A stretch of 47,605 nt of DNA from Actinomycetes bacterium (GCA_021793515.1 JAJYSP010000024.1:1-47605); one strand, 5' to 3'. Positions 1-7,884 are shown, counted from the first letter of the stretch. Program-made: numbers and translations. Notes: a model not told the origin generated them from the letters alone.

Positions 1-1
1 T

Positions 2-253
2 GACCGAGATCGTGACTCATCACGTCCGCTCGATGGACCAACACCCGGGGCTCGGGAAACCACGACTGAACTTGACGTCTTGGCTTCGAATTCGCCAACT
101 ACTTCACCCGCGCGGTGGATCGAGGCTAAAGAGAAACTCCCCGTCGGGGATGGCGCCGGCGAGGAACTGCCGGACGTCATCAGCGACCCCGGGGTCGAGG
201 GTGGCGTGGACGTCGTCAATGAGGAGCCCGAGGAACCCGAGACCGAGGCGTAG
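2..253 (+). CDS. Possible 3' end of an unidentified gene with an acidic C-terminal tail (partial)
   Basis: One plus-strand frame is open from the window edge to a TAG at 251-253. Its last 40 or so codons are strongly G/C-ending and encode an acidic, Val/Asp/Glu-rich tail ending in EEPEEPETEA, which looks more like protein than the antisense reading. No start codon or domain is visible, and I do not recognise the protein. The first half is less convincing as coding sequence, so the true frame may enter differently. The 150 bases after the stop hold only two small inverted repeats. Confidence 0.3.
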   Translation, partial: DRDRDSSRPLDGPTPGARETTTELDVLASNSPTTSPARWIEAKEKLPVGDGAGEELPDVISDPGVEGGVDVVNEEPEEPETEA

Positions 254-399
254 ATTGCGGCGCAGGATTACGACCTGTGCTCCCCCATCGCACTCTCGCG
301 GGCCTATGACAACACCGGCCGTCAAGGCGATTGACTCCGTATTGACTTCCGTTGGCGTCAACAGCGAGGGCGACTCACTCGAGTCGAAATTTAGGCCCA

Positions 400-417
400 A
401 TTGGTCAGTCGACCAAT
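400..417 (-). terminator. Weak hairpin overlapping the stop of the serine hydrolase gene
   Basis: A perfect 7-bp inverted repeat (ATTGGTC / GACCAAT, 4-nt loop) overlaps the stop codon at 405-407. A second 6-bp repeat (CGACTC / GAGTCG) lies at 371-386. Neither is followed by a clear T-run on the minus strand, so a terminator role is only a suggestion. Confidence 0.3.
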
Positions 418-1634
418 GATTGGTACACCAACCGCTGGAGCTCGCGACGGATCGGGTAGGTCCCACTCGGCAGCAACTGGGTGTAGAACCCGACGGTCAA
501 CTCCTCGAGCGGATCGATCCAGAAGGCGGTCGACGCCGCGCCGCCCCAGGCGACGGTGCCCTCTGAGACCAGGCTCTTGTTCGCCCGCCGGTCGAGCATC
601 ACTGAGAAGCCGAGGCCGAAGCCGACCCCCGCGTAGTCCGTCTCGGAGAACGAGTCCGTGGCGAAGGTCGCGAGATCGACGTCGTCGGGCAGGTGATTCT
701 CGGTCATGAGCGACACCGTGCGGTTCGAGAGAAGCCGCACGCCGTCGAGCTCACCGCCGCGCAAGATCATGGCCATGAAGCGCTGGTAGTCCGCCGCACT
801 CGACACCAGCCCACCGCCACCGCTATAGAACTGTGGTGGGTGCGTCGCCGCGCGTGCGAGGTCCGCGACGGGTGCGAAGCTCCCCCCAGCGGGCACGTAG
901 AGCATCGCCAGTCGGTCACGCTTCTCCTCGGGGCAGTGCCAGTCCGTGTCCACCAGCCCGAGGGGCTCGATGATACGTTCGCGAAAGAACGCGTCGAGGG
1001 TCTGACCGCTCCAGATCTCAATGAGTCGGCCGAGCACGTCGGTAGCGACCGAGTAGTTCCACCGGCTCCCCGGCTGGAAGAGCAGTGGACTCGTGCACCA
1101 GTCGTCCACTGCCCGAGCGAGGTCGGCACCCTTAGCCCAGCCGAAGTCGTACCCCTTGGCCCGATAGATGGCGTCGACCGGGTGCAGGTAGTTGAACCCG
1201 TAAGTCAGCCCGCTCGTGTGACTGAGGAGGTGGTGAACTCGAACCGGGCTGGTCGCGGGCACCGTCACGGGCGCGGCCGCCGTGCCCGAGACGTAGACCT
1301 GGGGTTCGGCGAGCGAGTCGATCCACCGTCCGACGTCGTCGTTCAGGTCGAAGCGACCCTCCTCGTAGAGCATCATCGCCCCGAGTGTCGTCAGGGGCTT
1401 GGTCATCGAGTAGATCCGCCAGAGAGTGTCGTCGGTGACCGCCAACTGGGCTTCGCGGTCGCGATAGCCACCCGAACCCGTCCAGACGAGCTCACCGGCC
1501 CGCGCCACGCTGACGAGCCAGCCGCTCAGACGGCCGTCGGCGACGTAGCGGTCGAAGTGGTCGCGGATGCGCTCGAGTCGCGTACCGTCCATGCCCATGG
1601 CGGACGGTTCGCTTCGAATCTCCAACGATGACAT
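405..1634 (-). CDS. Serine hydrolase of the beta-lactamase/esterase EstB family
   Basis: This 409-residue protein belongs to the class C beta-lactamase-like serine hydrolases (penicillin-binding protein/esterase group). The nucleophile motif SxxK is SMTK at residues 76-79, the second motif is the Tyr-Ser-Val variant at 194-196 seen in EstB-type esterases, and a WGG-type third motif lies near residue 364. HTSGL near 139-143 is typical of the family. No signal peptide is visible, so a cytosolic esterase is more likely than a secreted beta-lactamase. It is the last gene of the rimO-pgsA-cinA operon, 26 nt after cinA. Substrate unknown. The ATG at 1634 is used; an internal ATG at codon 13 or 15 is possible. 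Confidence 0.85.
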   Translation of the reverse strand: MSSLEIRSEPSAMGMDGTRLERIRDHFDRYVADGRLSGWLVSVARAGELVWTGSGGYRDREAQLAVTDDTLWRIYSMTKPLTTLGAMMLYEEGRFDLNDDVGRWIDSLAEPQVYVSGTAAAPVTVPATSPVRVHHLLSHTSGLTYGFNYLHPVDAIYRAKGYDFGWAKGADLARAVDDWCTSPLLFQPGSRWNYSVATDVLGRLIEIWSGQTLDAFFRERIIEPLGLVDTDWHCPEEKRDRLAMLYVPAGGSFAPVADLARAATHPPQFYSGGGGLVSSAADYQRFMAMILRGGELDGVRLLSNRTVSLMTENHLPDDVDLATFATDSFSETDYAGVGFGLGFSVMLDRRANKSLVSEGTVAWGGAASTAFWIDPLEELTVGFYTQLLPSGTYPIRRELQRLVYQSLVD

Positions 1635-1660
1635 CAGTGCCTCCCGGGTTCTCCCCGAGA

Positions 1661-2926
1661 CTACGTGACGGCCAACCGATCGAGCTCGCGACGAAGCGCG
1701 TCGAGCGCGCTGATCGCGCCGTAGGCGCGCACCCGCGGTCGGTCCCCGGGCAGTCGCAGGGCGACGTGCTGAACGTGGCCGTCAATCGAGAGCCCAACGA
1801 AGACCGTGCCGGCTGGTTGGCCGTCTTGCTCCTCGGGACCGGCCACCCCCGTGACACTCAACCCGACGTCCGCGCCGAGCAGGTCCGCGACGCCTCGGGC
1901 CATGGTGACCGCGGCTTCGGGGCTCACGACTGGGCCGCGCGCCACGCCGAGCAGGTCGAACTTGACCTCGGAGGCGTAGCTCACCACACCGCCCCGGAAC
2001 CACGACGACGCACCAGCCACGTTGACGAGCCGGCTCGCGATGAGTCCGCCGGTGACCGACTCGGCGACCGCGAGAGTGGACCCGCGCGTGAGGAGCCGCG
2101 TCGCGACGGCGTCCTCCATCGTCTCGTCGTCGACGCCAAAGACGATGTCGCCCAGGGTCGCCGTGATCAGCGCACGGACCCGCGCTTCCTCGTCGTTGAG
2201 CAGGGACGTGGCGTGCGCGCCGTCCACGCCGCGCGCGGTGATGCGAACCTTGATGCCCTCGATACCCGACGCGAGGAAGGCGATCGTCACGCGGTCATCG
2301 TCGACGAGTGCGCTAAAGCGCGAGGCCACCGCCTCGGCGAGGGCCGACTCGCTCGCGCCCCAGGTGCGAAGCACGCGACTCGCGATCGTGGACCGTTCAC
2401 CCGTGGCCGACTGGCGCGCGAGCAAGTCGGGCAGGATGGCGCGCTCGAACATGTCGGTCATCTCGTAGGGGACGCCGGGCACGGCGTAGATGACCTTCTG
2501 GCCGACGGGGCAGATCAAGCCCGGCGCCGTGCCGCGGGACTGGGCGATGATGGTCGCCCCCGCGGGTACGTCGGCCTGCAGGAGGTTGTTGTCGGGCATT
2601 GTGCGCCCGCGAGCCTCGAAGAATCCCCGGATCGTCGTCACCAGTGCCGGGTCCCGCTCGAGTGGGACGTTCATCACCTCGGCGATGGCGGCGCGGGTGA
2701 TGTCGTCCTGGGTCGGCCCGAGGCCACCGCTCACGATCACGGCGTCGCTGCGCGTCAGCGCGGTGCGAAGCGCGAGCACGATGCGCTCGTGGTTGTCGCC
2801 GACGTGCTGGTGGAAGTGCGAGGCGATCCCGTTTGCGGCCAGCTGCTCACCGAGCCACTGCGAGTTCGTGTCGGCGATCTGGCCGAGCAACAGCTCGGTG
2901 CCGACGGCGACGACCTCAACGCGCAC
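1661..2926 (-). CDS. cinA: CinA family protein (nicotinamide-nucleotide amidase / damage-inducible protein)
   Basis: The 421-residue product has the full CinA layout. The N-terminal molybdopterin-binding-like domain opens with VEVVAVGTELLLGQ and carries SGGLGPTQDD near residues 66-75. The C-terminal PncC-type amidase domain (about 255-421) carries AESVTGG and the FRGGVVSYA stretch. CinA C-domains deamidate nicotinamide mononucleotide in NAD recycling, and the N-domain has ADP-ribose pyrophosphatase activity in some species. It overlaps the end of pgsA by 11 nt, so the genes are translationally coupled. pgsA-cinA neighbours are common in Actinobacteria, often followed by recA, which is absent here. 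Confidence 0.95.
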   Translation of the reverse strand: MRVEVVAVGTELLLGQIADTNSQWLGEQLAANGIASHFHQHVGDNHERIVLALRTALTRSDAVIVSGGLGPTQDDITRAAIAEVMNVPLERDPALVTTIRGFFEARGRTMPDNNLLQADVPAGATIIAQSRGTAPGLICPVGQKVIYAVPGVPYEMTDMFERAILPDLLARQSATGERSTIASRVLRTWGASESALAEAVASRFSALVDDDRVTIAFLASGIEGIKVRITARGVDGAHATSLLNDEEARVRALITATLGDIVFGVDDETMEDAVATRLLTRGSTLAVAESVTGGLIASRLVNVAGASSWFRGGVVSYASEVKFDLLGVARGPVVSPEAAVTMARGVADLLGADVGLSVTGVAGPEEQDGQPAGTVFVGLSIDGHVQHVALRLPGDRPRVRAYGAISALDALRRELDRLAVT

Positions 2927-3491
2927 GGTTCCCCAGTCGCCGACCGTCGACGTAGTACTGCCACCCGGTGTAGATCGTCATGGCGGCCGCCACCCAGATC
3001 GTCACCTCGCCAATCATCGGGTAGTGGGCGGTCACGGGAATGACGCAGAGGGCGATCGCCCAGTCTTGGACGAAGGTCTTCCACTTGGCGAGCTTGCTCG
3101 CCGGGATCGAGATGCCTCGCCGCGCGGCGCGCGAGCGATAGAAACTCATCCACACCTCACGCACCGTGATGATGACCGCGGGCGCGAGGAACGAGGTCAG
3201 GCCGTGGGGTCGCGCGAGGATCAGCGCGTACAGCGCGCCGAGTACGAGCACCTTGTCGGCCAGCGGGTCAAGGAACGCCCCCGAGCGCGTCGTGCCGTGT
3301 CGACGCGCGACGATGCCGTCGAAGTAGTCCGAGGCCGCGGCGAGAAAGCCAACGACCGTCGTCCACCACGAGATCCGGTGCACGACGATCAGGTAGATGA
3401 AGACCGGCGCCACGAGGAGTCGGAACGCCGTCATCATGTTCGCCGGTGTCAGCAGCGCGGTCTCGCCGTACGTTCGTTGCCCGGTGGTCAT
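2916..3491 (-). CDS. pgsA: CDP-diacylglycerol--glycerol-3-phosphate 3-phosphatidyltransferase
   Basis: A 191-residue membrane protein of the CDP-alcohol phosphatidyltransferase family, which makes phosphatidylglycerol phosphate from CDP-diacylglycerol and glycerol 3-phosphate. The family metal/CDP motif is present: D55, D58-G59, A62-R63, G71, D75 and D79 (DYFDG...DPLADK). Several hydrophobic segments flank it. The DPLADK ending is typical of PgsA rather than of phosphatidylinositol synthase, though family members are hard to separate by eye. The start ATG overlaps the rimO stop as ATGA, and the end overlaps cinA. Confidence 0.9.
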   Translation of the reverse strand: MTTGQRTYGETALLTPANMMTAFRLLVAPVFIYLIVVHRISWWTTVVGFLAAASDYFDGIVARRHGTTRSGAFLDPLADKVLVLGALYALILARPHGLTSFLAPAVIITVREVWMSFYRSRAARRGISIPASKLAKWKTFVQDWAIALCVIPVTAHYPMIGEVTIWVAAAMTIYTGWQYYVDGRRLGNRAR

Positions 3492-4792
3492 GCCGGCACC
3501 GCCTCCAAGTCCGTCCCGCGGCTCGCGACGACCACGCCGTCGAACAACGTACCCACCGCGATTGATGGGTCGACTATCACAATGCCATCAATCTCGGGGC
3601 ACTCGTGCGCACTGCGCGCGACGCCGGGCGAATCGACGAGCAGGCGCTGTCGCGTGCCGACCAGCGCGTCGCGCCGTCGGGCCGTGATGGCGTCTTGAAT
3701 CTCACTCACCTCACGCAACCGCTCGAGGGCCAGCTCGTGGGGGACCTGGTCGCCGAGGGTCCCCGCGACCGTGCCCTCTTCGGGCGAGAAGGTGAAGAAG
3801 CCCGCCCAGTCCAGTTGAGCCGCCTCGATGAAGGCCACGAGATTGCGCTGGTCGTCCTCGGTCTCACCGGGGTACCCCAGGATGAACGACGAGCGGAAGG
3901 TCGCCTCGGGTGCGAGGGCGCGGATCGCGGCGATCCGGTCGAGGAACCTCGAACCGTCGCCCCAGCGGCGCATTGCGCGCAGCAGCGGCCGCGACGAGTG
4001 CTGCAGGGACAGATCGAAGTACGGCACACCCGTGTCGACGATGGCCTCGATGAGACCCGGCGTGAGACCCGAGGGGTAGAGGTAGAGCAGTCGCACCCGC
4101 TCGACCTCAGCCGACAGGGCTCGGGTCAGCGCGATGAGGGGCTGCGGGTCGCCACCGTCGAGGGCCTCGACGGGTTCGCCACGACCGGCGCGACGGCGGT
4201 CGTGGCCCCAACTGGCGAGGTCCTGGGCGATGAGCACGAGTTCGCGCACGCCACCCGCGACGAGGTCACGGGCCTCCGCGAGGATCTCCTCGGTCGAGCG
4301 CGAGCGTTGGTCGCCGCGGAAGGTCGGGATGGCACAGAAGCCACATCGCCGGTCACAGCCCTCGGCGATCTTCACGTAGGCCCACGGTGCGCTCGAGCGC
4401 GGACGGGGCAGGTTGAGTAGGTCGAAGTCCGAGGTCGGACGTCGCTGGAGGGTGACCGGCGTCGACGCCGGGGTCGCGATCAGATTCTGGCCGAAACCGG
4501 CGACCAGGTCGACCTCAGGCAGTGCGGCCGCCAACTCGGCGCCGTAGCGCTCGGCCATGCAACCCGTCACGACGAGTCGCGCCGAGTCGCGCTTGCGCTC
4601 GGCCAGCTCGAGCACGGTCTCGACGGACTCCTCACGGGCCGCCTCGATGAAGGCGCAGGTGTTCGCGACCACGAGATCCGCCTCGTCGATCTGCGTCGTG
4701 GGCTCGTAACCCTGGGTGACGAGCAGTCCCGCCAGCTTCTCGGAGTCGACGTGATTCTTCGGGCACCCCAGCGTCTCGATGAAGTACCGCAC
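3488..4792 (-). CDS. rimO: Ribosomal protein S12 methylthiotransferase
   Basis: A radical-SAM methylthiotransferase of 434 residues that adds a methylthio group to an aspartate of ribosomal protein S12. The N-terminal MTTase domain supplies three cluster cysteines (C10 in LGCPKNHVDSE, C46, C78). The radical-SAM CxxxCxxC motif is C146/C150/C153 (CDRRCGFC). The GCPKNxVDSE signature and overall length favour RimO over MiaB. A C-terminal TRAM-like region follows, ending near residue 430. The start is GTG, with AGGAG about 8 nt upstream. It is the first protein gene after tRNA-Ser and heads the operon. Confidence 0.95.
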   Translation of the reverse strand: MRYFIETLGCPKNHVDSEKLAGLLVTQGYEPTTQIDEADLVVANTCAFIEAAREESVETVLELAERKRDSARLVVTGCMAERYGAELAAALPEVDLVAGFGQNLIATPASTPVTLQRRPTSDFDLLNLPRPRSSAPWAYVKIAEGCDRRCGFCAIPTFRGDQRSRSTEEILAEARDLVAGGVRELVLIAQDLASWGHDRRRAGRGEPVEALDGGDPQPLIALTRALSAEVERVRLLYLYPSGLTPGLIEAIVDTGVPYFDLSLQHSSRPLLRAMRRWGDGSRFLDRIAAIRALAPEATFRSSFILGYPGETEDDQRNLVAFIEAAQLDWAGFFTFSPEEGTVAGTLGDQVPHELALERLREVSEIQDAITARRRDALVGTRQRLLVDSPGVARSAHECPEIDGIVIVDPSIAVGTLFDGVVVASRGTDLEAVPA

Positions 4793-4810
4793 CCTGTCTC
4801 CTCACATAGC

Positions 4811-4837
4811 GACACCGAGCGCTAGGCGCTCGGTGTC
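4811..4837 (-). terminator. Perfect 11-bp hairpin between tRNA-Ser(GCT) and rimO
   Basis: GACACCGAGCG and its exact reverse complement flank a 5-nt loop (CTAGG). On the minus strand the hairpin starts 3 nt after the CCA end of the tRNA and ends about 18 nt before the rimO start. There is no T-run, so it could be a terminator, a 3'-end processing signal, or an attenuator that lets some transcription continue into rimO. Confidence 0.6.
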
Positions 4838-4839
4838 GG

Positions 4840-4933
4840 TGGCGGAGAGGGAGGGATTTGAACCCTCGGGCCCGCGTTAACAGGCCGCATTCTTAGCAGG
4901 AATGTGGTTTAAACCGAACTCACCCACCTCTCC
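4840..4933 (-). tRNA. tRNA-Ser (anticodon GCT)
   Basis: The acceptor stem GGAGAGG / CCTCTCC pairs perfectly and is followed by discriminator G and an encoded CCA. The anticodon loop CTGCTAA reads GCT, and the long variable arm is typical of serine tRNA. The T-arm contains GGTTCAAATCC. It decodes AGC/AGU. Confidence 0.95.
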
Positions 4934-4943
4934 AAGTCCTTCC

Positions 4944-4949
4944 ATCCTA
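4944..4949 (-). promoter_or_regulatory. -10 box (TAGGAT) for tRNA-Ser(GCT)
   Basis: TAGGAT on the minus strand lies 10 nt before the mature tRNA 5' end, giving a leader of a few bases. A perfect 8-bp dyad (TGCGTCCC / GGGACGCA, 4955-4973) covers the expected -35 zone. Confidence 0.5.
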
Positions 4950-4954
4950 CAACG

Positions 4955-4973
4955 TGCGTCCCGACGGGACGCA
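4955..4973. repeat. 8-bp inverted repeat in the divergent tRNA-Ser / binding-protein promoter region
   Basis: TGCGTCCC-GAC-GGGACGCA is a perfect dyad. It lies across the expected -35 of the tRNA promoter and about 57 nt before the -10 of the plus-strand gene at 5045. It could be an operator or a hairpin; nothing in the sequence decides which. Confidence 0.4.
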
Positions 4974-5029
4974 GCGAGCGAGCCCGCGTGAACCCGCGTC
5001 GGTGACGGTCCGCAAATACCAACGCGAAG

Positions 5030-5035
5030 TACAAT
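5030..5035 (+). promoter_or_regulatory. -10 box (TACAAT) for the binding-protein gene
   Basis: TACAAT lies 9 nt before the ATG at 5045. Transcription would begin only 2-3 nt upstream of the start codon, so the mRNA is nearly leaderless. No Shine-Dalgarno sequence is present. Confidence 0.55.
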
Positions 5036-5044
5036 CGACTAACC

Positions 5045-5947
5045 ATGCACCGTCAACGCAATTCGTCGTTTTACGGACGAATCGCGCCTCGGCTGGTGGC
5101 TGCCGCGATGGTCGTCGCCCTCAGTGGGGCTCTCGCGACGCCGACGGGTGCGGCCACCTCCTTCGCGTCGAGGCTGGCCACGTGTCGCACCGAGATGCCC
5201 TCGCTCGAGCACGTGCGCGGACACCTCACCGTAGCCACCGACAACCCGGTGTCCTCGCCGTGGTACGTCCAGAACCACCCCGCCAACGGCCAGGGCTACG
5301 AGGCCGGCGTGGTCTACGCGATCGCCAATCAGCTGGGCGTCGCGCGGCGCGACGTCACCTGGGTCGTCCAGCCCTACGCGAAGAGCTACCTCGCGGGCAA
5401 GAAACCCTTCGACTTCGACGCGAACGAGATCGCCTACGACCCGACGCGCTCCAAGGCCGTGAGCTTCTCGACTTCCTACTACGACGTCCATCAGGCGATC
5501 GTCGCGTTGAAGGACAACCCGATCGTCTCGAACCACACCCCTCGCGCACTGCGCACCTACCGCTACGGCGACCTGGTCGGCACCCCGGGACTGGCCTACA
5601 TCACGCGCTACATCCATCCGCACACCAAGACCCAGTCGTACTCGACGATGGCGGCGCTCGTGACGGCACTCGAGAACGGCGTGATCGACGCGCTCGTGAT
5701 CGACACGCCGACGGGCAACTACATGACCACGTCCCAACTTCTTGACTCGAACGGCAACCCCTTCGCCACCGTGGTCGGCCAGTTCCCCTCGACCGGCGAC
5801 CACTACGCGCTGGTGTTCCAAAAGGGCAACCCCCTCGTGGGCTGTGTCGACCTGGCCCTGGCGACGCTGCGCGCCAACGGCACGATGGCCTCACTCACCA
5901 AACGCTGGCTCGGCGCCTACCTCGAAGTTCCCACGATCATCCCGTAA
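5045..5947 (+). CDS. Orphan periplasmic amino-acid-type substrate-binding protein (SBP family 3)
   Basis: A 300-residue secreted protein with a signal peptide (basic N-terminus, hydrophobic 17-31, likely cleavage after the Ala-rich stretch near 37). The body matches family 3 extracellular solute-binding proteins: LTVATDNPVSSPWYV opens the first lobe and the AAALVTALENGVIDALVID-type segment near 205-220 is the usual hinge/second-lobe helix. Such proteins deliver polar amino acids or similar ligands to an ABC permease. No permease or ATPase gene is adjacent, and there is no lipobox cysteine, so the partner transporter is unknown. The flanking gene on the 3' side is convergent. Confidence 0.8.
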   Translation: MHRQRNSSFYGRIAPRLVAAAMVVALSGALATPTGAATSFASRLATCRTEMPSLEHVRGHLTVATDNPVSSPWYVQNHPANGQGYEAGVVYAIANQLGVARRDVTWVVQPYAKSYLAGKKPFDFDANEIAYDPTRSKAVSFSTSYYDVHQAIVALKDNPIVSNHTPRALRTYRYGDLVGTPGLAYITRYIHPHTKTQSYSTMAALVTALENGVIDALVIDTPTGNYMTTSQLLDSNGNPFATVVGQFPSTGDHYALVFQKGNPLVGCVDLALATLRANGTMASLTKRWLGAYLEVPTIIP

Positions 5948-5965
5948 CGAGCCCGACGCGGCTCG
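5948..5965. terminator. Possible bidirectional terminator hairpin
   Basis: CGAGCC / GGCTCG with a 6-nt loop starts directly after the stop at 5945-5947, between two convergent genes. The stem is short and has no T-run. Confidence 0.35.
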
Positions 5966-5971
5966 AGACGG

Positions 5972-6436
5972 TCACGACGCGAGCGAGTGGATCTCGGGCA
6001 GGGTGACCGCGATGTCGAACAACTCTTGGTCGCGGTCCCACGTGAGGTGCTCGCGCACGCGGTCCATCGGCAGCCAGACCAGGTCGTCGACCTCGTCGTT
6101 GGGCTCGAAGTCCCCGTCGTCGACCACCATGAGGTAGTACGCGACGATCTTGGGTCGGCCCTTGCGGTGGGTGTAGTTGGTCGTGCCGATGAAGCGCACC
6201 ACCCGACACCGCATCGCGGTCTCCTCGAGCACCTCGCGCAGCGCGGCCCGCTCGAAGGTCTCCCCGGCGTCCAGTTTGCCCTTGGGAAACGTCCAGTCGC
6301 CGCGCGACTCGCGGTAGATGCAGGCGATCTCGGTGCGACCGGCCGCGTTGACGCGCATGATGATGCCGCCGGCCGCACGAATCAAGTCGCTCGGCGCGTC
6401 GCGCGGGATGATCAGTTCGCCAGTCATGAGGTACAC
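5972..6436 (-). CDS. Nudix hydrolase
   Basis: This protein of about 154 residues carries a complete Nudix box: G-K-L-D-A-G-E-x7-R-E-V-L-E-E-T, with the FPKGKLDAGE lead-in typical of diphosphoinositol-polyphosphate or nucleotide diphosphate hydrolases. It should hydrolyse a nucleoside diphosphate linked to another moiety; the substrate cannot be told from sequence. The start is chosen as GTG 6436, because a TACCGT box sits exactly 7 nt upstream (leaderless start). ATG 6427, three codons in, is the alternative. A longer reading upstream would run into the promoter of the divergent exporter. Confidence 0.85.
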   Translation of the reverse strand: MYLMTGELIIPRDAPSDLIRAAGGIIMRVNAAGRTEIACIYRESRGDWTFPKGKLDAGETFERAALREVLEETAMRCRVVRFIGTTNYTHRKGRPKIVAYYLMVVDDGDFEPNDEVDDLVWLPMDRVREHLTWDRDQELFDIAVTLPEIHSLAS

Positions 6437-6443
6437 GTCGCTA

Positions 6444-6449
6444 ACGGTA
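6444..6449 (-). promoter_or_regulatory. -10 box (TACCGT) for leaderless Nudix gene
   Basis: TACCGT on the minus strand, then 7 nt, then GTG at 6436. It is back to back with the exporter promoter at 6516-6521. Confidence 0.5.
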
Positions 6450-6515
6450 GGGCACGCACGATGCCAACCACGGTATTCGATGGCACGGTCTGAAGTCGCA
6501 CGTGGAGCACCTTCG

Positions 6516-6521
6516 TAGAGT
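6516..6521 (+). promoter_or_regulatory. -10 box (TAGAGT) for leaderless exporter gene
   Basis: TAGAGT, then 7 nt, then ATG 6529. This spacing decides the start over the upstream GTG at 6502, which would lie before the transcription start. Confidence 0.6.
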
Positions 6522-6528
6522 AGTGACA

Positions 6529-7302
6529 ATGGTCTCGGTCTCCCTCGCGCTGCCGTGGCGACTCGTGATCTATCTCATCGCCGGCGTGGCCGCGGGAATG
6601 GCGAACGGCATCGCCGGCGGCGGCACCTTCATCACCTTCCCGACCATGCTCGCCATGGGCGTGGGTGCCCTCCAGGCGAACGTCTCGTCGACCGTCGGCG
6701 TGGTGCCGAGCTACTTCGGCGGCATCCGGGGATTTCGTCACGAGATCCGCCGTCACTCGACGATCGTCGCCGCCTTAGCGCCGATCTGCCTCGCGGGCAC
6801 ACTGGTCGGCACGGCCCTGTTGCTGCTCGGCTCGCCCAAGGCCTTCGAGGCCGTCGTCCCGTGGCTGATCGGCGTCGCCACCGTCGTCTACGCCCTCTCG
6901 CCACGGATCACCGCACGACTCGCCCACCTCGACCACCACCACCCATCACGTCGCCGGGTCCTCTTCATCGGGGTCTTCTTCGCCTCCATCTACGGGGGCT
7001 ACTTCGGCGCGGGTCTCGGCATCGTGTTGCTCGCCATCATGGCCGTCGCCCTGCCACTCGAGCTCGGCGAGCTGCAGGGACTGCGCAACCTGCTGTCGCT
7101 GATCATCAACGTGGTGGCCGCCGTCGTCTTCCTCGTACGAGGTCACCTCGCTCAGGAGGCCATCTACATGATCCTGGTGGGCACCCTGGTCGGCGGGTGG
7201 CTGGGCACCGTGGTCATCCGTCGGCTCCAACCCGCCACCGTGCGTTGGCTGATCGTCGCGATCGGAGCGGCGACGACGGTGCACCTCGCGCTCGGTGCGT
7301 GA
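6529..7302 (+). CDS. TSUP-family (TauE/SafE-like) membrane exporter
   Basis: A 257-residue polytopic membrane protein with the duplicated TSUP layout. The first half begins with a hydrophobic helix and the family motif NGIAGGGTFITFP; the second half has GGYFGAGLGI in the equivalent position. About eight membrane segments are expected. TSUP members export sulfite, sulfoacetate or related C2/sulfur compounds, or move other small anions; nothing nearby fixes the substrate. The start is ATG 6529 on the leaderless argument. A second family member lies at 25990-26829 and is not closely similar. Confidence 0.85.
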   Translation: MVSVSLALPWRLVIYLIAGVAAGMANGIAGGGTFITFPTMLAMGVGALQANVSSTVGVVPSYFGGIRGFRHEIRRHSTIVAALAPICLAGTLVGTALLLLGSPKAFEAVVPWLIGVATVVYALSPRITARLAHLDHHHPSRRRVLFIGVFFASIYGGYFGAGLGIVLLAIMAVALPLELGELQGLRNLLSLIINVVAAVVFLVRGHLAQEAIYMILVGTLVGGWLGTVVIRRLQPATVRWLIVAIGAATTVHLALGA

Positions 7303-7326
7303 GTAGCGAATTGTTGACTATTCCAC

Positions 7327-7332
7327 TAGGAT
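7327..7332 (+). promoter_or_regulatory. -10 box (TAGGAT) for leaderless DUF4395 gene
   Basis: TAGGAT, then 7 nt, then ATG 7340. A TTGACT lies upstream but too close (7-nt spacer) to be its -35. Confidence 0.6.
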
Positions 7333-7339
7333 TTGTGGG

Positions 7340-7852
7340 ATGAAGAGGCTGCTCTCGTTCCCCAACCCCGTCAACGACGCAGCGGCGCGCACCGTCGCGC
7401 TCGGCGTAGTCGCCATGGCGCTCATCGCCGTGGTCGGCGACGTGCGGTGGATGATGGTTCCCCTCACCTACGGCTTCATCGCGCGCGTGCTCACGGGTCC
7501 GACGCTCTCACCGCTGGGTCAGTTCGCGACGCGCGTCGCGGCTCCGCGGCTGTCATCGTGGCGACGGGAGGTGCCCGGCCCACCCAAGCGCTTCGCTCAG
7601 GGCATCGGTGCCGTACTCACGATCGCCACGAGCGTGGTGTGGCTGAGCGCTGGTTGGTCCGTCGCGCGCTGGATCCTGGTGCCGTTGATCGGCGCCGCGT
7701 CACTCGAGGGATTCTTCGGCTACTGCGTTGGTTGTGCGATTTTTGGGCAATTGATGCGTTTCGGTGTGGTCCCACCATCGATCTGTGCCGAGTGCGGGGA
7801 CCTGCGCAAACGCTACGCCGCGGCGGGGTTCGTCGTCACCGACGAAAGTTGA
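7340..7852 (+). CDS. DUF4395 family membrane protein
   Basis: The 170-residue product matches the DUF4395 pattern: an N-terminal FPNPVNDAAAR, then membrane segments, PLSPLGQFATRVAAPRL-like central motif, PGPPKRFAQGIGA, and a C-terminal GYCVGCAIFG segment with paired cysteines, followed by ICAECG. Four membrane helices are likely. The function of the family is unknown; members often neighbour thiosulfate sulfurtransferase or thioredoxin-like genes. Here the sulfur-linked neighbour is the TSUP exporter just upstream. It is monocistronic, with its own promoter and terminator. Confidence 0.8.
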   Translation: MKRLLSFPNPVNDAAARTVALGVVAMALIAVVGDVRWMMVPLTYGFIARVLTGPTLSPLGQFATRVAAPRLSSWRREVPGPPKRFAQGIGAVLTIATSVVWLSAGWSVARWILVPLIGAASLEGFFGYCVGCAIFGQLMRFGVVPPSICAECGDLRKRYAAAGFVVTDES

Positions 7853-7853
7853 A

Positions 7854-7883
7854 CAGCTGCGCGCCACGCGCGCTGCGTGTTTT
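7854..7883 (+). terminator. Intrinsic terminator after the DUF4395 gene
   Basis: CAGC-(T)-GCGCG, a CCA loop, CGCGC-GCTG: a 9-bp stem with one bulged T at 7854-7875, followed by CGTGTTTT. It begins 2 nt after the stop codon, and its T-run ends 1 nt before the next gene's -10 box. Confidence 0.7.
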
Positions 7884-7884
7884 C

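Noticed and set aside
104-466. 120-codon minus-strand frame at the left end
   Set aside because: Its middle looks superficially protein-like, but it is antisense to a G/C-ending plus-strand frame and overlaps the end of the serine hydrolase gene.
1628-3043. 471-codon plus-strand open frame
   Set aside because: It lies over cinA, whose motifs are complete on the minus strand; the plus-strand product has no recognisable feature.
7314-7332. TTGACT/TAGGAT as a matched -35/-10 pair
   Set aside because: The spacer is only 7 nt, too short for a sigma-70-type promoter; only the TAGGAT is retained.
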